64,000 bases of DNA from Hetaerina americana. Its lineage: Eukaryota > Arthropoda > Insecta > Odonata > Calopterygidae. The notes under the pieces were generated by a model. It did no database searches and was not told where the DNA came from. It was given only the letters and a program-made list of their open reading frames with translations. The stretch covers positions 24,912,122 through 24,976,121 of the forward strand of contig JAKTNV010000009.1 of NCBI GenBank assembly GCA_022747635.1. Reading direction: 5' to 3'. Both the position numbers and the translations under genes were made by a program. This document shows, piece by piece, positions 15,001-26,689 of the stretch. The first letter of the stretch is position 1; each line of letters starts with the position of its first letter.

Positions 15001-18000
15001 TTTTAACAGAGAAATCTGAAATGAGAATTTATCAGTTAGATGTGTGCCATGACTCCTGATGCAGGATCAAAAACACATTAGAGTGGAAATTTCCGAACAG
15101 CTTTGACTTGTATTAAGAGCAACCAACAAGATTTTGTGTGCTGGTTTACGACCACAGATGAAACTTAGGTTTACTACTATAACCCAAAGACAAAACAGCA
15201 TAGTGGAAACAAGTTGATCAACCAAATACAAAGAAAGCAAAGGCAATATAGTTGGCCGGAAAGGTGACGGCTTTAGTTTTCTGGGATGTAATAGGGATTC
15301 TGCTGATAGATTATCTTCCCACTGGTCAAACTACTGGACTACACTACGCTAACCTCCTGGAACAACTACAGCAAAAGATACACAAAAAAAGCCAGGTTTG
15401 GCAAGGAAGAAAATTATCTTTCATCAAACAGTGCACCCCCACAGACAGGCGTTAGTTTGCCATGGCAAAAATACATGAACTTAGATATGCATTGATGCCA
15501 AACCTGCCTTATTGGCCTGATTTGGTGCCATCAGATTTCAATCTCTTCCCCTAAGTCCAAAATTTTCCTTGGTGGACGGATTCTCTTCAAATAAAGAACT
15601 AACAGCTGAAGAAGGCGGGTATTCTGCACATCTAAGGGAAACTTAATTTTCAAGATGGGATCAAGACATTGGAACATCGCTGGACCAAGTGCACAAGTGT
15701 ACAGGGAGACTACATTGATATATAAAAAAATTTCACTGAGGTAGGTCGTTTATTTCTCTTCCATTCCAAGAACTTTTCAAATCACCCTCATAAAACATTT
15801 CAGTCAAATTTTTAACACAATTTTTATATCATGCAGTTATGCTTTTATGAAGAATCTGGGACTGGTACACACACCCATAATGATTGAGCACAGTAAAGAA
15901 GGGCAATGGACTTGTTAACACATCAAGGTCAATTTTACCAAGTAGGGTCAGACAATTTAACACGAATTTGTGTGTGTATCTAAGTGTGCTGGTCTATCTG
16001 TGCAGATCATAACACAAGAAGTAAAGCAACACAATTAATTGTAAGTAGTTAGAATCTATACTACTCACTGGTCCCCTATCCATTCTAATTTATTAGAATA
16101 TCAATCATAGCCCTTAGTGTATGTACAATTAGAAGTACTATCTAGTATCCAGTTTGTGGATCATCCAGGTAAAGTTCCTAAACAAAAAGTGTTCAAAGCC
16201 TCACATACTGAAAGCATTCCTCCCCTACCATATATTGTTTGGTGAAATAATCAGTAAAAGTTCTCAACACATAATGAAGATCTATGACCTTATGAACTTT
16301 AAGGTCAAATTAAGAATACACCAAAAAAGATAAAGATCCCCTGAAGAGGGTTTTGATGACTGCATAATCGATTGTGATCAAAAGGAAGTCAGAAGAAAAT
16401 CAATCAACTCCTAAGCAGTCAATCATAGCAACTATTATCAAGAATTAGATGATGTTAGATATTGCTAAGTTAAAAAAATTACTTATTTAGAAGACAAGCA
16501 GTTTTTTACACGGCACAGCATGAGAAATAGAATAGGATTAGATAATAAGCACAACAGTCAGATAAAGAATTTCAAAAATATGAAAAGTAAGCATTGTATG
16601 TAAAAATACAATGCTCAAATTGAGAGAATGACTATTGGTCATAGGAAGTTGTCTTTCATTAAAGATAATGTAAACAATTATATTTCCAAAAATAAACTGT
16701 AATTAAACATTTTCATGATATATTTAATAAACCACTTAAGTGTTTCATAGTTTTACTGATTGGGATTATGCCACAGAAAAGGAAGCACCAGAAAGTATTG
16801 ACACAGTCTCGACATTTTTATCATCTGGTCAGTCCTCTGGAAAATAGAGGTAAAAATTGATGTTTCATCTCTTGAACCATCATTGGATAACACAAAGTGA
16901 TTATCATGCGATAATGTGCATCATTAAATGTTACAGTTGCAAGCAAGACATTACACAAGTAGATGCTAAAATTAGCTCCCAATCAATTTGCCTTCAAGTC
17001 TATTCCGATTTGTACAGAGACTACCTTTAAGAGCAAATGTTTTCAATTAATAGTTTCTTTTATTACTGCCCTATAATGGAAAATTTCTCCTGGATGTCAC
17101 TGGTGCAGAATAAGTACTTAATGACACACATGAATGATTTAGCATTACATCTTTAGTTCCATTAACATCTTTACAGCAGTGTAAAACACATACTCTCCCT
17201 AGTCTCTGAATTCTTAAAGCATGGAACTTTCATTTCCAAGCAATTAACAAATGCTTTGTAGGACAAGATATTACTCCATTTGAAAAACTTTGACTCAAAG
17301 GAAACATAGGACAATTTCAATAAAATAATGGAAGACAAAGACTAAGAATCAACTTACCTATGAAAATGAGGAGATAGAATGGTTTCCTATGAATTAATTC
17401 ACCTAACGGCTCACACTTCACAAAGACCAGAAGTATAAACTTCAAAAGGTAAAGCAAAAAGTACCCTCAAGCAATAGAAGAATTTCAGTCACTAAATAGG
17501 AGGTGCTGTAAACATCTCTTCGAAAAATTCCCATCTATTTAACTTTTCAAATAAAAACCATTCCACTTTACATTCCTTTCCAGATATATAGGGCCAACAT
17601 ATGACCTATAAAAATTAATCCATCTCATTAAAATTTCAGTGGAGTTTATTTTTAGGGCCACATCAAGTGGAACAGTGACGGAGAAAAACTTTTAATTTTG
17701 AAATCAAAGATTGTCCCACTGCATACAATGAATTGCCCATTTGATGTCAATAGAATGTAGCAAATGGAATAGCAAGGAACAGTAATGCTTTATCAAGATA
17801 TTTGATTAATGTGTGTACAAGGACATTTCATGGAAAAATCCACAAGTAACCAAATGTTCCAATCTGGATTCTATAACCAAGTAGGGGGATCGAGATGGTG
17901 CGTTGGTTAACGCACTGGCTTCCCACCCAGAATGCCCAGGTTTGAATCCTGGAGACGGTAGATATTTTTCAGTGTATTCTGATCCCTACTTGAGATGCTT

Positions 18001-21000
18001 TGTGGAGAGCACTTTGAGTGAGTTCGCCATCTGTCGGATGGGACATTAAATTGTGGACCCCTTGGCACCTTTCATTAGGAGAAGATTAAATCCAACACAA
18101 GGTTTCTCTCCAACCTTCTTCCTTTCCCATCCATCCCTAATTGCACAAATGACCTTAGCTGTGGCCGCCTCCCCTTATCCTACTACTAATATAGCCAATT
18201 AGTCAGTAAAATACCCATTGCCCGCAATGCTGGAACTCTCATGAGAATCAATTTGTACGCTGTTTTTAAGACTGTAAAATCAATTTCTTTGAACAAGGGT
18301 CTAACCTATAAATGGAGAATGACTGGGGATTCAAAAAGGCATGAGTTACACTATATTATGACTAGGCACGGATTGGAACAGTATGATTAACTCGAAGTTT
18401 CCTGTTATTGGATGCGGACTCTGATCACAATTTAGTCTTTATGAAGTGTAGCGTTCAATTAAAAAACATAAGGCAGGGGAGGCGGGTTACAAAACAGAAT
18501 GTAGAAGCATTAATCAGGATGATAAGATAGGAATAAGAGCAGGCTGTAGAGAAAATCATGAGTGAGGAAAGGGAGCTAGGTACCATAAAGGAAAAATGGG
18601 AACATATCAAAATAGGGATATCGAAAGCCAAAATGTAACTAGAGATAGTAAAATGGAGGACAACGAAACCATGGATTATAGGTAAGATGATTAGTAAAGT
18701 GGATGAGAGAAGGAAATGAATGACCATAAGTAAACCAAGGTAGGAAAAATAGAGAGAAAGGACAGTGGTGTAAGATGAAGAGCAAGGATAAGGTAGGCTT
18801 ACAAAGGAAGGGTGAAATCGGTGTGCCATACAGGAGGGTAAAAGCAGTCGGGAACAAAGGAAGGAATATTACCTCTAATTATTAACTACATGTATATCTG
18901 AATAAATTATCTATTGAATCAGGGTAGATCCAAGAAATATGGAAGGAAAACATAGATGACCCATTTGATAAAGCAAATTAAACTAGCAAACTTATTCATA
19001 GAGAATTAGACATTGACGGGGATAGCTTACTTTCAGGCATGCTTGATTGCAAGAAAGAAAGGGCATTAAGGAAAATTTAATCAACTAAGAGGATACTAGT
19101 GGATAACATTCCCATGACTCTACTAAAAGGTTTACGAAAAGGTTGGAGGAACAGTTTTTACGGACTAATGCAAAGATTTTATGAGGGGGGATTTGGCCGG
19201 AAGACTTCGTCAGATTAGTGTTAGTTCCTACTCCAAAAAAAGGGAAAGCAGCCATATGCGAGCACTACAAAACAATGTTTGCTTTCTCACACAGCAAATA
19301 TGGTATTTATATGGTATTTGGAATTCCTCATAATGAAGGAATGCCACAATGTTAAACCTGAAACTGCTATGTTTACTTAAGGGACGATAAGTTTGAATTC
19401 AGGAAGGGGAGGAATCCATAGCAGTCATGTCACTAATAGAGAGGAACTTAGATTTCAACAAGGATATACTCATTTCTTTTGTAGATTTCAAGAAAGTAAT
19501 TTGATGGAGCAAATTCAGTAGGATTAATAAATGCATTGAAAACAATAGAATGTTATATAAAAATAAAAATATTGAGGGATAGGAGACACACATGCAACCT
19601 GCACGTGTCACAGACTTCAGGTGCAAATGATGGAAAGAGAGAATTGGCAGTGTTACGAAAAGGGATAAGAAAGGGGTGTCCATTATCACCAGTGCTCATC
19701 AATGTATATGTGGAGGAAATGGTTAAAGAGGCAATGAATGAGCTGGAATGAAATTTGCAGGACAATTTATCAAAGCAATTAGGTTTAATCATCAAGCTTT
19801 CATTTGTCAGTCAGCCATAGGGTGCAGACACTGCTGAGTGCATTGGAAAGTGAGTCGGATAGATACAGGATGAGAACAAATGTAAATAAAACACAAGGTC
19901 ATGGGGTCTTCAAGGAAGAGAAAGGCTAAGTCAAATGTTAAAATGGGAGGGCAAAAGCTAGAGCAGGTGGAATAGTTTATGTAACTCGGAAGTACTTTGG
20001 ATCGAAATGGTCAAAGTAGTAGGGACATAACGGGAAGAATTGTGTTAGGTAAAGAACCTTTCACAAGGAGAGAATTAATGACAGGGACTTTTGAGTTAGA
20101 AAGTTAAAAAAAAAAGTTCATTAAAACTATGATATGGCACAGAATTTGTGTGGTATGGAACATGGTCATCGAAGCAAGATGATAGGCATAGATTGGAGGT
20201 TGGTGAAATATGGGTGTGGAGAATGATGGGAAAGGTCATATTGACAGAAAAAAATGAGAAACTGCAAGGCATAATAATAATAAAACGTCTTGATTGGGTT
20301 GAGATTGAGACTAGATCGCCCCTTCTTTCACCTAAACCCTGGCATGGTGGAGGATAGGGAGAAATCCAACGGAGGCACGAAAGTAGGATGCAAAGCATTT
20401 TGATTGGTGATGCAATGTTAAAGACTGATAGAGGAGAGAACACTAGGCAAGCAAGGAAGGGGTAGACAAAGAATAGACATGCTAGGAGTCATGAAAGGAG
20501 GAAGGAAATAAGTGGAATCTAAGAAGGGTTCATTTTAACATTGGATATCAGGTGATAATTGGTTAGGAGGGGCATGGAAATGTAATGTTCTTAAGTTGTA
20601 TGGGCTGTACTCATCTAAAACCTATCTTAACCAATATAATAAGAATAGTAATAATAACGTTACCCCTTACCTTCAGGTGTTCTTGTTTCAATGTGCTTGC
20701 TTATATCATCCCAGTTACGATATCCATATAATTCAATGGCATCTAGCAGCTTAAGTTGTTCCCTTGCAGTCCATCCACCATTACCAAGATAAACACTAGC
20801 AGTCCCGCAGTCCTGCAAAGAAAAAATAAACAACACCAAAATTAGGCAAACAAATTCCGAAATGTACTTGATTTATCTATAAAACTGTGAAAATATTTCA
20901 TTTATATACGCAGACTATATGTGCATTATGAATTAGGACTAACAAAGAGAAAAGTCTCTTTTAATTACGCATGCCAGAAATATAGCAAAATGTTCATTAA

Positions 21001-24000
21001 ATGATAATTAGGCCGTACTACTAATTATTGGGAAACAACCAACAGCCATCATTTGCACCATTATGGCTAGGTCGGTAATTTGATCGTTACTATGGTTGGG
21101 AATGGAGGAAGAGTGGAGAGAAACCCAGAGTTAGCAATAGCCAAACCTGGGCCCTGGGGCTGGGAAGCCAGTACATAGCCACCATACCATCCTGATCCCC
21201 ATGAAAACCAAGGGTTTCTCTAAAACCAACTAGTGATTAAATGTGCCCCAGGTGTCCTGAGTAACTTTTCCTCATCTTCTAGTTTCTAAGGAATCAAGTG
21301 GTCACAGTTTGCTTTGTCAAGACTGTCACTGATTAGACTAAGATGGAACATAATTAGGAAGCCATACTAACCTATTGAAAATGTCTTAAAATAAAGTCTT
21401 CTGTAGCTTCTTTCATCTAATACATGCTTTCTGGAACAGATGCCACTATTAAATAAATACTGTTTCACCTCTCTTCCTGGTAATATCACTAAGAGGATGA
21501 AAACATTGGCAGAAGTCCTCCTTTCTTATTTAGATCCAGGCAGCCATGACCATTGACCCATTCCTGGGTGATTCGAATAAATTAAAAAAAACCAATTGAC
21601 TAGTTCTCAGTTAATTTAGCAGGGGCCAGGAATCTTTCAATTCACACTTAGATTGAAACCACTTTCACACTTCAAATGTAGAAGTCTTTTGGAAATTTAT
21701 ATCGATTGGATTAAACTTCATTGATGATAGTCATTATTCTTAATAGGACTTCCGTCCCATCACTCAGTATCCCATTGTAGATTAACAAAATGATTCTTAT
21801 TTTCTCTTCAGTCAGTATTCCTTCTCACAACAGGGGTGGTCATCCGTTTTAATATCATAAAGACTCCTGATGGCCATTCCGCCTAACCCATATGAGAACA
21901 AGCAACGCTCAAGTCAGCCAGAGAAGATTTGTTATTCAGGAAGCAATTTTTGTGTAATGGCCATCCTTTTTCCTATTTTAGGGACATGGGATGTGCCCTC
22001 CAAAAATGCATACTGTACTGTCTTCAAGAACTTTGCAGACACTAACTATCCTAGGATTAATTAAGTCACCCCTTTCTGCATAATCAAATTCTTTCAACCA
22101 ATTAAATTGAAAACATATATCTTAATAAAACTGTTCAATTTTCAGCAGAATGTTAATGTTAGAAGCTTAACCAATTACCACTAAACTCCACTTTAAGCTA
22201 CTTCATATGCTCATACTTCATATGCATATGCCACTTCATGTGCTCTTGATAATTAAAAAGGAAATCAAAAGAAGTATTAAAAATATGGGGGAAGTTGATG
22301 ACATGGATCCAAGTAAACAAAATACTAGTGAAAACTTTGGAGCATAGTATTGTTTCAGAAATTTGTTTACTTAAGCAAGAGGATATACATACATAATGTT
22401 TAACATAGTTTTAGCGGAACTTGACCCTGGCAGGCATTTCTTCGTAGATGTTAGCCTTCATTCTTTATGGGAAATAAATGTCTCAAAACCATTACAACTG
22501 ATGCCAGTAAGTACTAAAATCCAAATTTCAATCAGGGAATTTATTTTATTTAAATTGTAACCTCCTTGCCAAAGCCTGCAAACTATATTTACATGTTTAA
22601 TTTAAGTTCCAAATCTACCTTAAATTCCAAGAAAATTGCATGAGAAAATGAAAAATGCATTGACCAATTTCAAAAGATCAAGTCAGGTTACAATTTGTGC
22701 AAATATGAAATCAAAGCTCTGAAATCACATCTTATTATCTTGTTAGTATAATTTTAAATGCTATCAAGATAATAAGAAGGCATTTTACAGCTTAAATTTC
22801 ATACGAAATGGCCAGCACAACATAATATCATAAGTACAATCAGGATTGCCTTCTTTTATGGATTTGAGACGGCTCTCTATAAAATGGGTAGAATTAACAA
22901 TTGTATTGCAGAAGGTAGGAGTACATTGGAGGGAAAGGCAACATATCTGCATCAACCTGTACATGTCACAAACTGCTGTGTTGAAAGGAGATTTGAAATG
23001 GGCAGTATTGGAGGAGAGAGAGACAGGGATGCCCACTATAATACGCTCTTTTCAAAACGGTAACAGAGGTATGGGAGAGGATTAGAGGCAGGAGTGACAG
23101 TTGGGAGAAGAATCCATAAAATCAAGTTTTATTTGGAGATGAAGCAGCTTCAGTCAGCCATTCAACATGTGGTTATTGTTGAACACATTAGAAAATCAAA
23201 TGTGATAGATAAGTGATAAGATGTGATAATAAACATGACAAAGAAGATCAGAATTTTAAGGAAGAGGAAAGTTAGAGAATTTAATATTTTAATTAGAGGC
23301 TAAAAACAATATCAGGAAAAACAGTTGACTCATCTCATGTTTTTGACCTAAATGGTCTAAGTAGTAGGGAAGAAGAATTGTGTGAGGCAAAGAAACTATT
23401 TACAAGAAGGGATTGAGGAAAGGCACATTGATCAAGGAAGTTAAGAAATAGCTCATTAAAACTTTAATATGTGGCATGGTTTTCTATAAGGCTGAAACAT
23501 GGTCATTGAAACAAGACGATAGGGGTAGATTGGAGCCTTTTAGGCTGTGAATGTGGAGAAAGAGTGAAAGGTAACACCAAAATGATTACTAGGAATGATG
23601 AGGGAGGAGAGAGGATTATTAATATAAATCCGAAAGAGGCAGGAAAGGTGGATGAAGAAATTTTTGATAGGTGACAGAATTTTAGAATTATGACAGAGGT
23701 AAGAATGTTAGGCAAACAAGTAAGGGGGACAATAGGTATATTAAATGGACTGAATGGAGCTAGAATGTATTCATAATGGAAGTAGAGTTTTCAGTAGTGT
23801 GAAGTCTGGTTGTCTATCCAGGGAGGTTAAGAAATGTAGGGGTGTTTAATAAATATTTTTGACCATAAAAAACCTACCTAAATAATTGACCATCAAATAC
23901 TTTCAGCTCTAATATTTTAAAGCTAGTGAAGTCAAAGAACAGGCTTTAGGCTAAATTGAACACTTTCGGCATCTGGTCCAAAAAGCAGTTTTTATTTCTA

Positions 24001-25556
24001 CTTCCTAATAATTAGGAATTTACTTCTACTATTGATTCCTTGAGGATTTTTTCAATAGATGTTAAGATGCTAAGGATAGTAATAGGCAGCCCATTCTTTT
24101 AACTCCTTGGAAGGTACATTTTCTAGTCCCAGAACCTTACGAGGTTTCATAACTTATTATCAGTATTCATTATTGGCTGCATTAAGTATGAATCAATTTT
24201 AAACATTTTTTTTCATGTTGCCCTAATTTAAAAAACTTGAAGAAGAAAATCACTCCTCTTGTTCATAAAATTTACAATATTTTACTAATCCATTTGAAGT
24301 ATCTTGTTCATTCTGAACACGCAATTCAACACTTTTTAAATAAAAAAATTGGATTTTACTGCCTTTATAAATGTTATTCTTTAAACATAATCCATCAATT
24401 TCAACACTCAATTGTGGGCATCATGTTTGCATGAGGGCCATTCATTATTAGATGACTTGCATGGCACAAATGCAGGTGGTTGACACAGCTGTGGGTTAAG
24501 ATCTAGATTACAACTGATATCTAATAATTACAATCTACCCTTGGGAATCAATATTTGCACCAGTTGAAATAATAAAGAATAAAATGTGAAACCAGTAACA
24601 TTTATATAGTCAAGTCTTTCTTAGGGTGGCCCCAGATTGAGCCTACTATGGATTTTCCACACAACACTAAGGTTGGTGATTTCTCCTTGTTTTCAATGTG
24701 CTTCAGTAGAAAGGACATAACATCTGGATCAGTGAAGTTTCTTCAAGCTCGGCTACGCCAGTTTGAGGAAGCATAAATTAGAAGTACCAACTCTATAAAT
24801 TAACTTCTTGAAAATGGCGCAATTATACTTGTATTTTTCATTAGTGTGATCGGATATTTTCATTATGACAATATTTAATGCATAAAGAAATATTGGATAT
24901 TTTTATTTTGTCAATATTTACTGCATTAAGAAATATGTCCAAGTTTCCAACAACAAAACTAATGAGTGAAACGATGAGAATGAAGCTGGCGATTAAGTGG
25001 CCAGCGCTTTGAAAGTATGCTGTTATGGTAATAATCAAGTATTTATAACAAAATACTTCAAAACCTTAAGACACCTGAGCTTCCTGTTTTCTTACTTACC
25101 ATTAACTGGTAACTGTGATCATTTTTGTGAGGCCCTATCTCCGCGCCGGAGGAGAAGCACTTAAAATTAAAAAAATTGTAAGTGAATTAAACATCATCTC
25201 TTAAAATCAAAAAAATAAGCTTTTACATTGTGTTAATAAATTTATTGCTGCCGGAGAAACTTAAAATGTGTAAACTCGAGTCGTTCGAATTTCGCTCGCA
25301 TTACAATTCAATAAGTAATTGAACAAATGGGGACGCAGAATATAGTCACATGACCTACCTCTAAGCAAAGCTCGAAGTCTTTACATTCCGCACACTTGAC
25401 TCTTAGCCCACTTATTTCTTCTTGGCAATACGTGCAATTATATTTTTCAAATATTTCTGGAAAAATACATAAGGCATATGATTAACATCAATTTACAAAA
25501 AGGTTGTGAAGACGCATTTCGGTGACGCCAACTTTGCATCGAGACTTACCCGCCAT
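6026..25556 (-). CDS. TADA2B: Transcriptional adapter 2B (SAGA subunit Ada2b), 5' eight coding exons, 3' end outside window
   Basis: Ada2b is a nuclear adaptor that links and stimulates the Gcn5 acetyltransferase in the SAGA HAT module. I assembled the exons from splice sites and reading phase: 25550-25556 (ATG GCG G), 25359-25456, 25100-25159, 20671-20812, 12745-12962, 9056-9131, 6477-6636 and 6026-6233, all GT-AG. Together they give 323 continuous codons. Visible domains: a ZZ zinc finger (C10, C13, C24, C27, C33, C36, H46, H50), a SANT domain around residues 66-112 (GGWTAREQLKLLDAIE), the GPLSP...LPPLD...LGYMPQRDDFE block typical of ADA2, and a basic coiled region (HVDMYTRRLRERARRKR). The start is the only ATG that joins the ZZ exon in phase. 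Residue 87 is Arg where the family usually has Gly (GYRNW). The C-terminal SWIRM-like end is missing; the last exon ends at a GTAAGT donor and I found no continuation in 1-6025. Introns of 2.4-7.7 kb are loaded with transposons. Identity is very secure; precise borders are inferred. Confidence 0.95.
7817..7890. repeat. 74-bp TA-flanked mini foldback, mariner-like ends
   Basis: The left arm begins CAGGGTGCGGCAACATAAC and the right arm is its imperfect complement, ending TGTTGCCACAACC. Arms are about 28 bp with about five mismatches, separated by a short T-rich loop. A TA dinucleotide flanks each side, as expected for the Tc1/mariner superfamily. It may be a solo pair of terminal repeats left after loss of the interior. 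It lies in the TADA2B intron 6637-9055. Confidence 0.7.
8194..8231. repeat. Short near-perfect hairpin, 18-bp stem
   Basis: Bases 8194-8211 and 8214-8231 are reverse complements with a single mismatch, leaving a 2-nt loop. The sequence continues into the palindrome GATGACGTCATC at 8227-8238. No function is apparent; it is probably the core of a foldback repeat in the TADA2B intron. Confidence 0.8.
9360..10466 (+). mobile_element. LINE-R copy (degenerate reverse transcriptase, 3' end)
   Basis: Decayed 3' half of the local LINE-R non-LTR family. Recognisable frames include SPLLFNIYVEEMVKEA (the PLSPLLFN reverse transcriptase region) at about 9495-9550, followed by the frames corresponding to FxYLGSVLD. 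Towards the 3' end is the GKGRRRIGMLDG-type C-terminus, then the family terminus ACCTTAACCGGTAG near 10450-10466. Many stops and frameshifts mean it is inactive. A separate inverted-repeat element interrupts it at about 9745-9924. The copy lies inside the TADA2B intron, opposite to gene orientation. Confidence 0.8.
9745..9924. repeat. Nested inverted-repeat element inside LINE-R
   Basis: Bases 9805-9826 (GGTCCATATTTCTGGGACAA and two more) are complementary to 9878-9899, and an outer AAGGCTTCC pair at about 9746 and 9920 suggests the element ends. The loop contains CATCTTCAGGTC, a core also seen in the foldbacks at 3.1 and 52.9 kb. It interrupts the LINE-R reading frames, so it inserted later. 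Exact ends are uncertain. Confidence 0.55.
10720..11926 (-). mobile_element. Degenerate full-span mariner transposon, cecropia-like
   Basis: Read on the minus strand in interrupted frames, the interior contains successive pieces of a mariner transposase: WWDQKGVVYYE-like (about 11200-11250), a LxxLxxxxLKxRPEYQ-like run, HGNAPLHTEKPV around 11070, PDFAPSGYHxFSSMGHALAE around 10940, and a C-terminus with MPEIWEKNLTSNGAYF ending near 10765. The order and spacing fit a single element of about 1.2 kb. The ends carry imperfect inverted repeats (GGTGTAAAAGTATGA at 10723, GGTATAAAGGTTTGA on the opposite strand near 11924) beside TA. Many stops make it a fossil. It sits in the TADA2B intron. Confidence 0.82.
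12066..12240 (+). repeat. SINE-C copy (diverged)
   Basis: The segment ATTGTTGCAATTTAATAC followed by AGATGACTCCTTAAAAGTTA and CACAGTTTCTTGGAAT matches, in order, the body and tail of the tRNA-headed SINE-C copy at 63228-63412. The tRNA-like head has decayed to a remnant near GTTAAGTGCTAAAGCC, and part of the body is duplicated (the ATTTTTACAC motif occurs twice). It lies in the TADA2B intron. Confidence 0.65.
14592..15792 (+). mobile_element. Degenerate mariner transposon, mellifera-type
   Basis: The plus strand contains MGKIEIQGVIKYFVE (14766) then KFKFGQDSIDEDPSSG...PKCATTPEI, the N-terminal helix-turn-helix region of a mariner transposase. Catalytic-domain pieces follow: AGKVTALVFWDVIGILLIDY from 15252, with the second Asp in FWD, and a decayed HQxxxPxTD at about 15420. 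The spacing matches a full-length element of about 1.2 kb. Inverted ends are near 14595 (AAGGGTAGTTTGAAATGTTC) and 15765-15790 (complement of GAGGGTGATTTGAAAAGTTC). Part of the N-terminal region is missing and stops are scattered, so it is dead. It sits in the 7.7-kb TADA2B intron. Confidence 0.87.
15793..17882. other. TADA2B intron, no feature seen
   Basis: AT-rich intronic sequence between a mariner fossil and a SINE. I see no open frame, tRNA-like fold or clear repeat family in it. Confidence 0.5.
17883..18192 (+). repeat. SINE-A copy with pol III A and B boxes
   Basis: A tRNA-derived SINE of about 310 bp. The A box TGGTGCGTTGG is at 17896-17906 and the B box GGTTTGAATCC at 17939-17949. 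The body motifs shared with the other copies are CGATCCCTACTTGAGG-like, CACTTTGAGTGAGT, GGATGGGACATTAAA, GACCCCTTGGCACC, and GGTTTCTCTCCA with AAATGACCTTAGCTG at the 3' end. Compare copies at 31280, 32451 (minus), 46895 and 59488, and the fragment at 21075 (minus). Confidence 0.88.
18305..20640 (+). mobile_element. Longest forward LINE-R copy (decayed ORF2)
   Basis: About 2.3 kb of a non-LTR retrotransposon. It starts in the linker after the endonuclease (a GTDWNSMIN-like remnant near 18370, then the variable linker), and passes a DFxKAFDGANS-like RT motif around 19490. GIRKGCPLSPVLINVYVEEMVKEA follows at 19650-19730, then an IRF(A)DDQA-equivalent in which the YADD is lost (19770). The C-terminal segment has RxDRHRLEVGEIWVWRMMGKV at 20180-20240 and RKGRQRIDMLG-like at 20450, and it ends in the family terminus AACCTATCTTAACC at 20620. 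Frameshifts and stops are frequent. It lies in the 7.7-kb TADA2B intron immediately before an exon. Clade not assigned; the C-terminus looks like RTE/Jockey-grade endonuclease-RT elements. Confidence 0.85.
21075..21200 (-). repeat. SINE-A fragment
   Basis: On the minus strand GGGATCAGGATGGTATGG, then a B-box relative (CCAGGTTTGG), then GGGTTTCTCTCCAC follow the SINE-A order, but most of the centre is missing. This is an internally deleted copy in a TADA2B intron. The left border is vague. Confidence 0.7.
21201..22839. other. TADA2B intron, minor hairpin only
   Basis: No gene seen. A hairpin lies around 22729-22778, where CTTATTATCTTG pairs with CAAGATAATAAG. A small cluster of CATATGC/TTCATGTGC words is at 22200-22245. 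Confidence 0.5.
22840..23885 (+). mobile_element. LINE-R copy, strongly decayed
   Basis: Shares the ordered blocks of the 18305 copy: the segment before PLSP (CACxNLYMSQT-like around 22960), the AVLEERETGMPT region at 23005, the ASVSHSTC-like remnant at 23150, an RKSLIKTL-like block near 23440, TWSLKQDDRGRLE at 23500 and the terminus AAAACCTACCTAAATAA at 23870-23885. Many stops. Inside a TADA2B intron. Confidence 0.75.
23886..25099. other. TADA2B intron, no feature seen
   Basis: AT-rich intronic sequence up to the 60-nt ZZ exon at 25100. Two near-copies of a TATTTxCATxATGACAATATTTA-type phrase occur at 24850-24925. I saw nothing else. Confidence 0.45.
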
Positions 25557-26689
25557 ATTCCTTAACGCCGTAGTTAGCTTTAGAGAGTCGTTATATATTA
25601 TCGTTGAGGCGGAAACATTCTCTTGCACTCAGTCACCTTCAAATCCACATTTCAAATCCCGAAGAAAGTATAATATCTACCAAATGATCTTTAGAGGGAA
25701 GTAAAGTGCAATTACTAGCTCACTTGATTGTAAATATGAGCGCTATCTGGCGGGATAAATTATTGGCTGAAAATTGTCATAATGCATCGTTTTAGTGGCT
25801 GGAAACATTCTTCGGATACAAATTATTTACAGGTTTCCATTCATTTATACGTTTTTAAGTCATTACGAGAGACAACATCACCTTACCTGAAGGCCTAGAT
25901 CGTATTAATTGGTGACGTGGAACACCTTAAACGTCATCTTCAGGCGGCATCACCACATCACCCGACTAACAAGCCGATCGACCTTATTTGAGAAGTACTA
26001 AATTTCGCCACCTCAAATAAGCGCTCATGTGTAAGAGTTTCCCGGGCTTTTTAAGGACTCAGAATTCCATACTATTTATTATTTTTCTACCTTTCTGATG
26101 AAAAAAGGTTATTCGAGTAAAATTGATTCTTAAGTAAGTGACATGAAATGAATAGATAATATGTACGTTTATTTGGCCAATATTGTACACTTTTACGGTA
26201 AAGTGTACAAACGAATGGATGTGAATGTTTATATACATTCGATTTTTTAATGTGAAAAAAACTTTTGTAAGAAGTAATTAATATTATTTTTTTCTGATTT
26301 AATTAATTAATAAAAATGATATTTCATCACTTTCTGGTGAATTCAAAACGTTGCATTGTCTACATAATGAATAATCGGGATCATACGTTTGAAAAGTGGA
26401 ATATGCTTTGGGATCATAAATAAAAAATTGAAGAAATATATGATTAATCAAGGAAATATTAGTTTGGGTTTTGGGGGGTTGATGGTGGCAGATTTGCAGC
26501 AGCCATGAGGTCGCTGATAGAAAGGAAAACAAAATACCCCAAGGATTCATATACTTCATTGGCTCTGAAAAAGTGTTCAAATGGGCACAAGTAATAGTGT
26601 ATTGAGGAACATAGGAGTAGACTGAGGGGACAGATGACAAATACGAAACTTTATCTTAGTCTGCTAAGGAGCAAGTGTTCAAAAGGTAG
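25557..26689. other. TADA2B 5' flank and presumed promoter side
   Basis: The region upstream of the TADA2B ATG should hold its 5' UTR and promoter. On the minus strand a consensus donor (CTTCAG then GTAAGG) near 25883-25889 could end a non-coding first exon, but I could not pair it with a convincing acceptor, so it is only a candidate. The stretch AACGTCATCTTCAGGCGG at about 25930-25947 shares the foldback core motif seen elsewhere in the window. No TATA box is clear. Confidence 0.3.

Noticed and set aside
18455..18857. Hydrophobic minus-strand open frames up to 124 codons
   Set aside because: They are antisense to the purine-rich linker of LINE-R, which reads as Leu/Phe/Ser-rich on the opposite strand.
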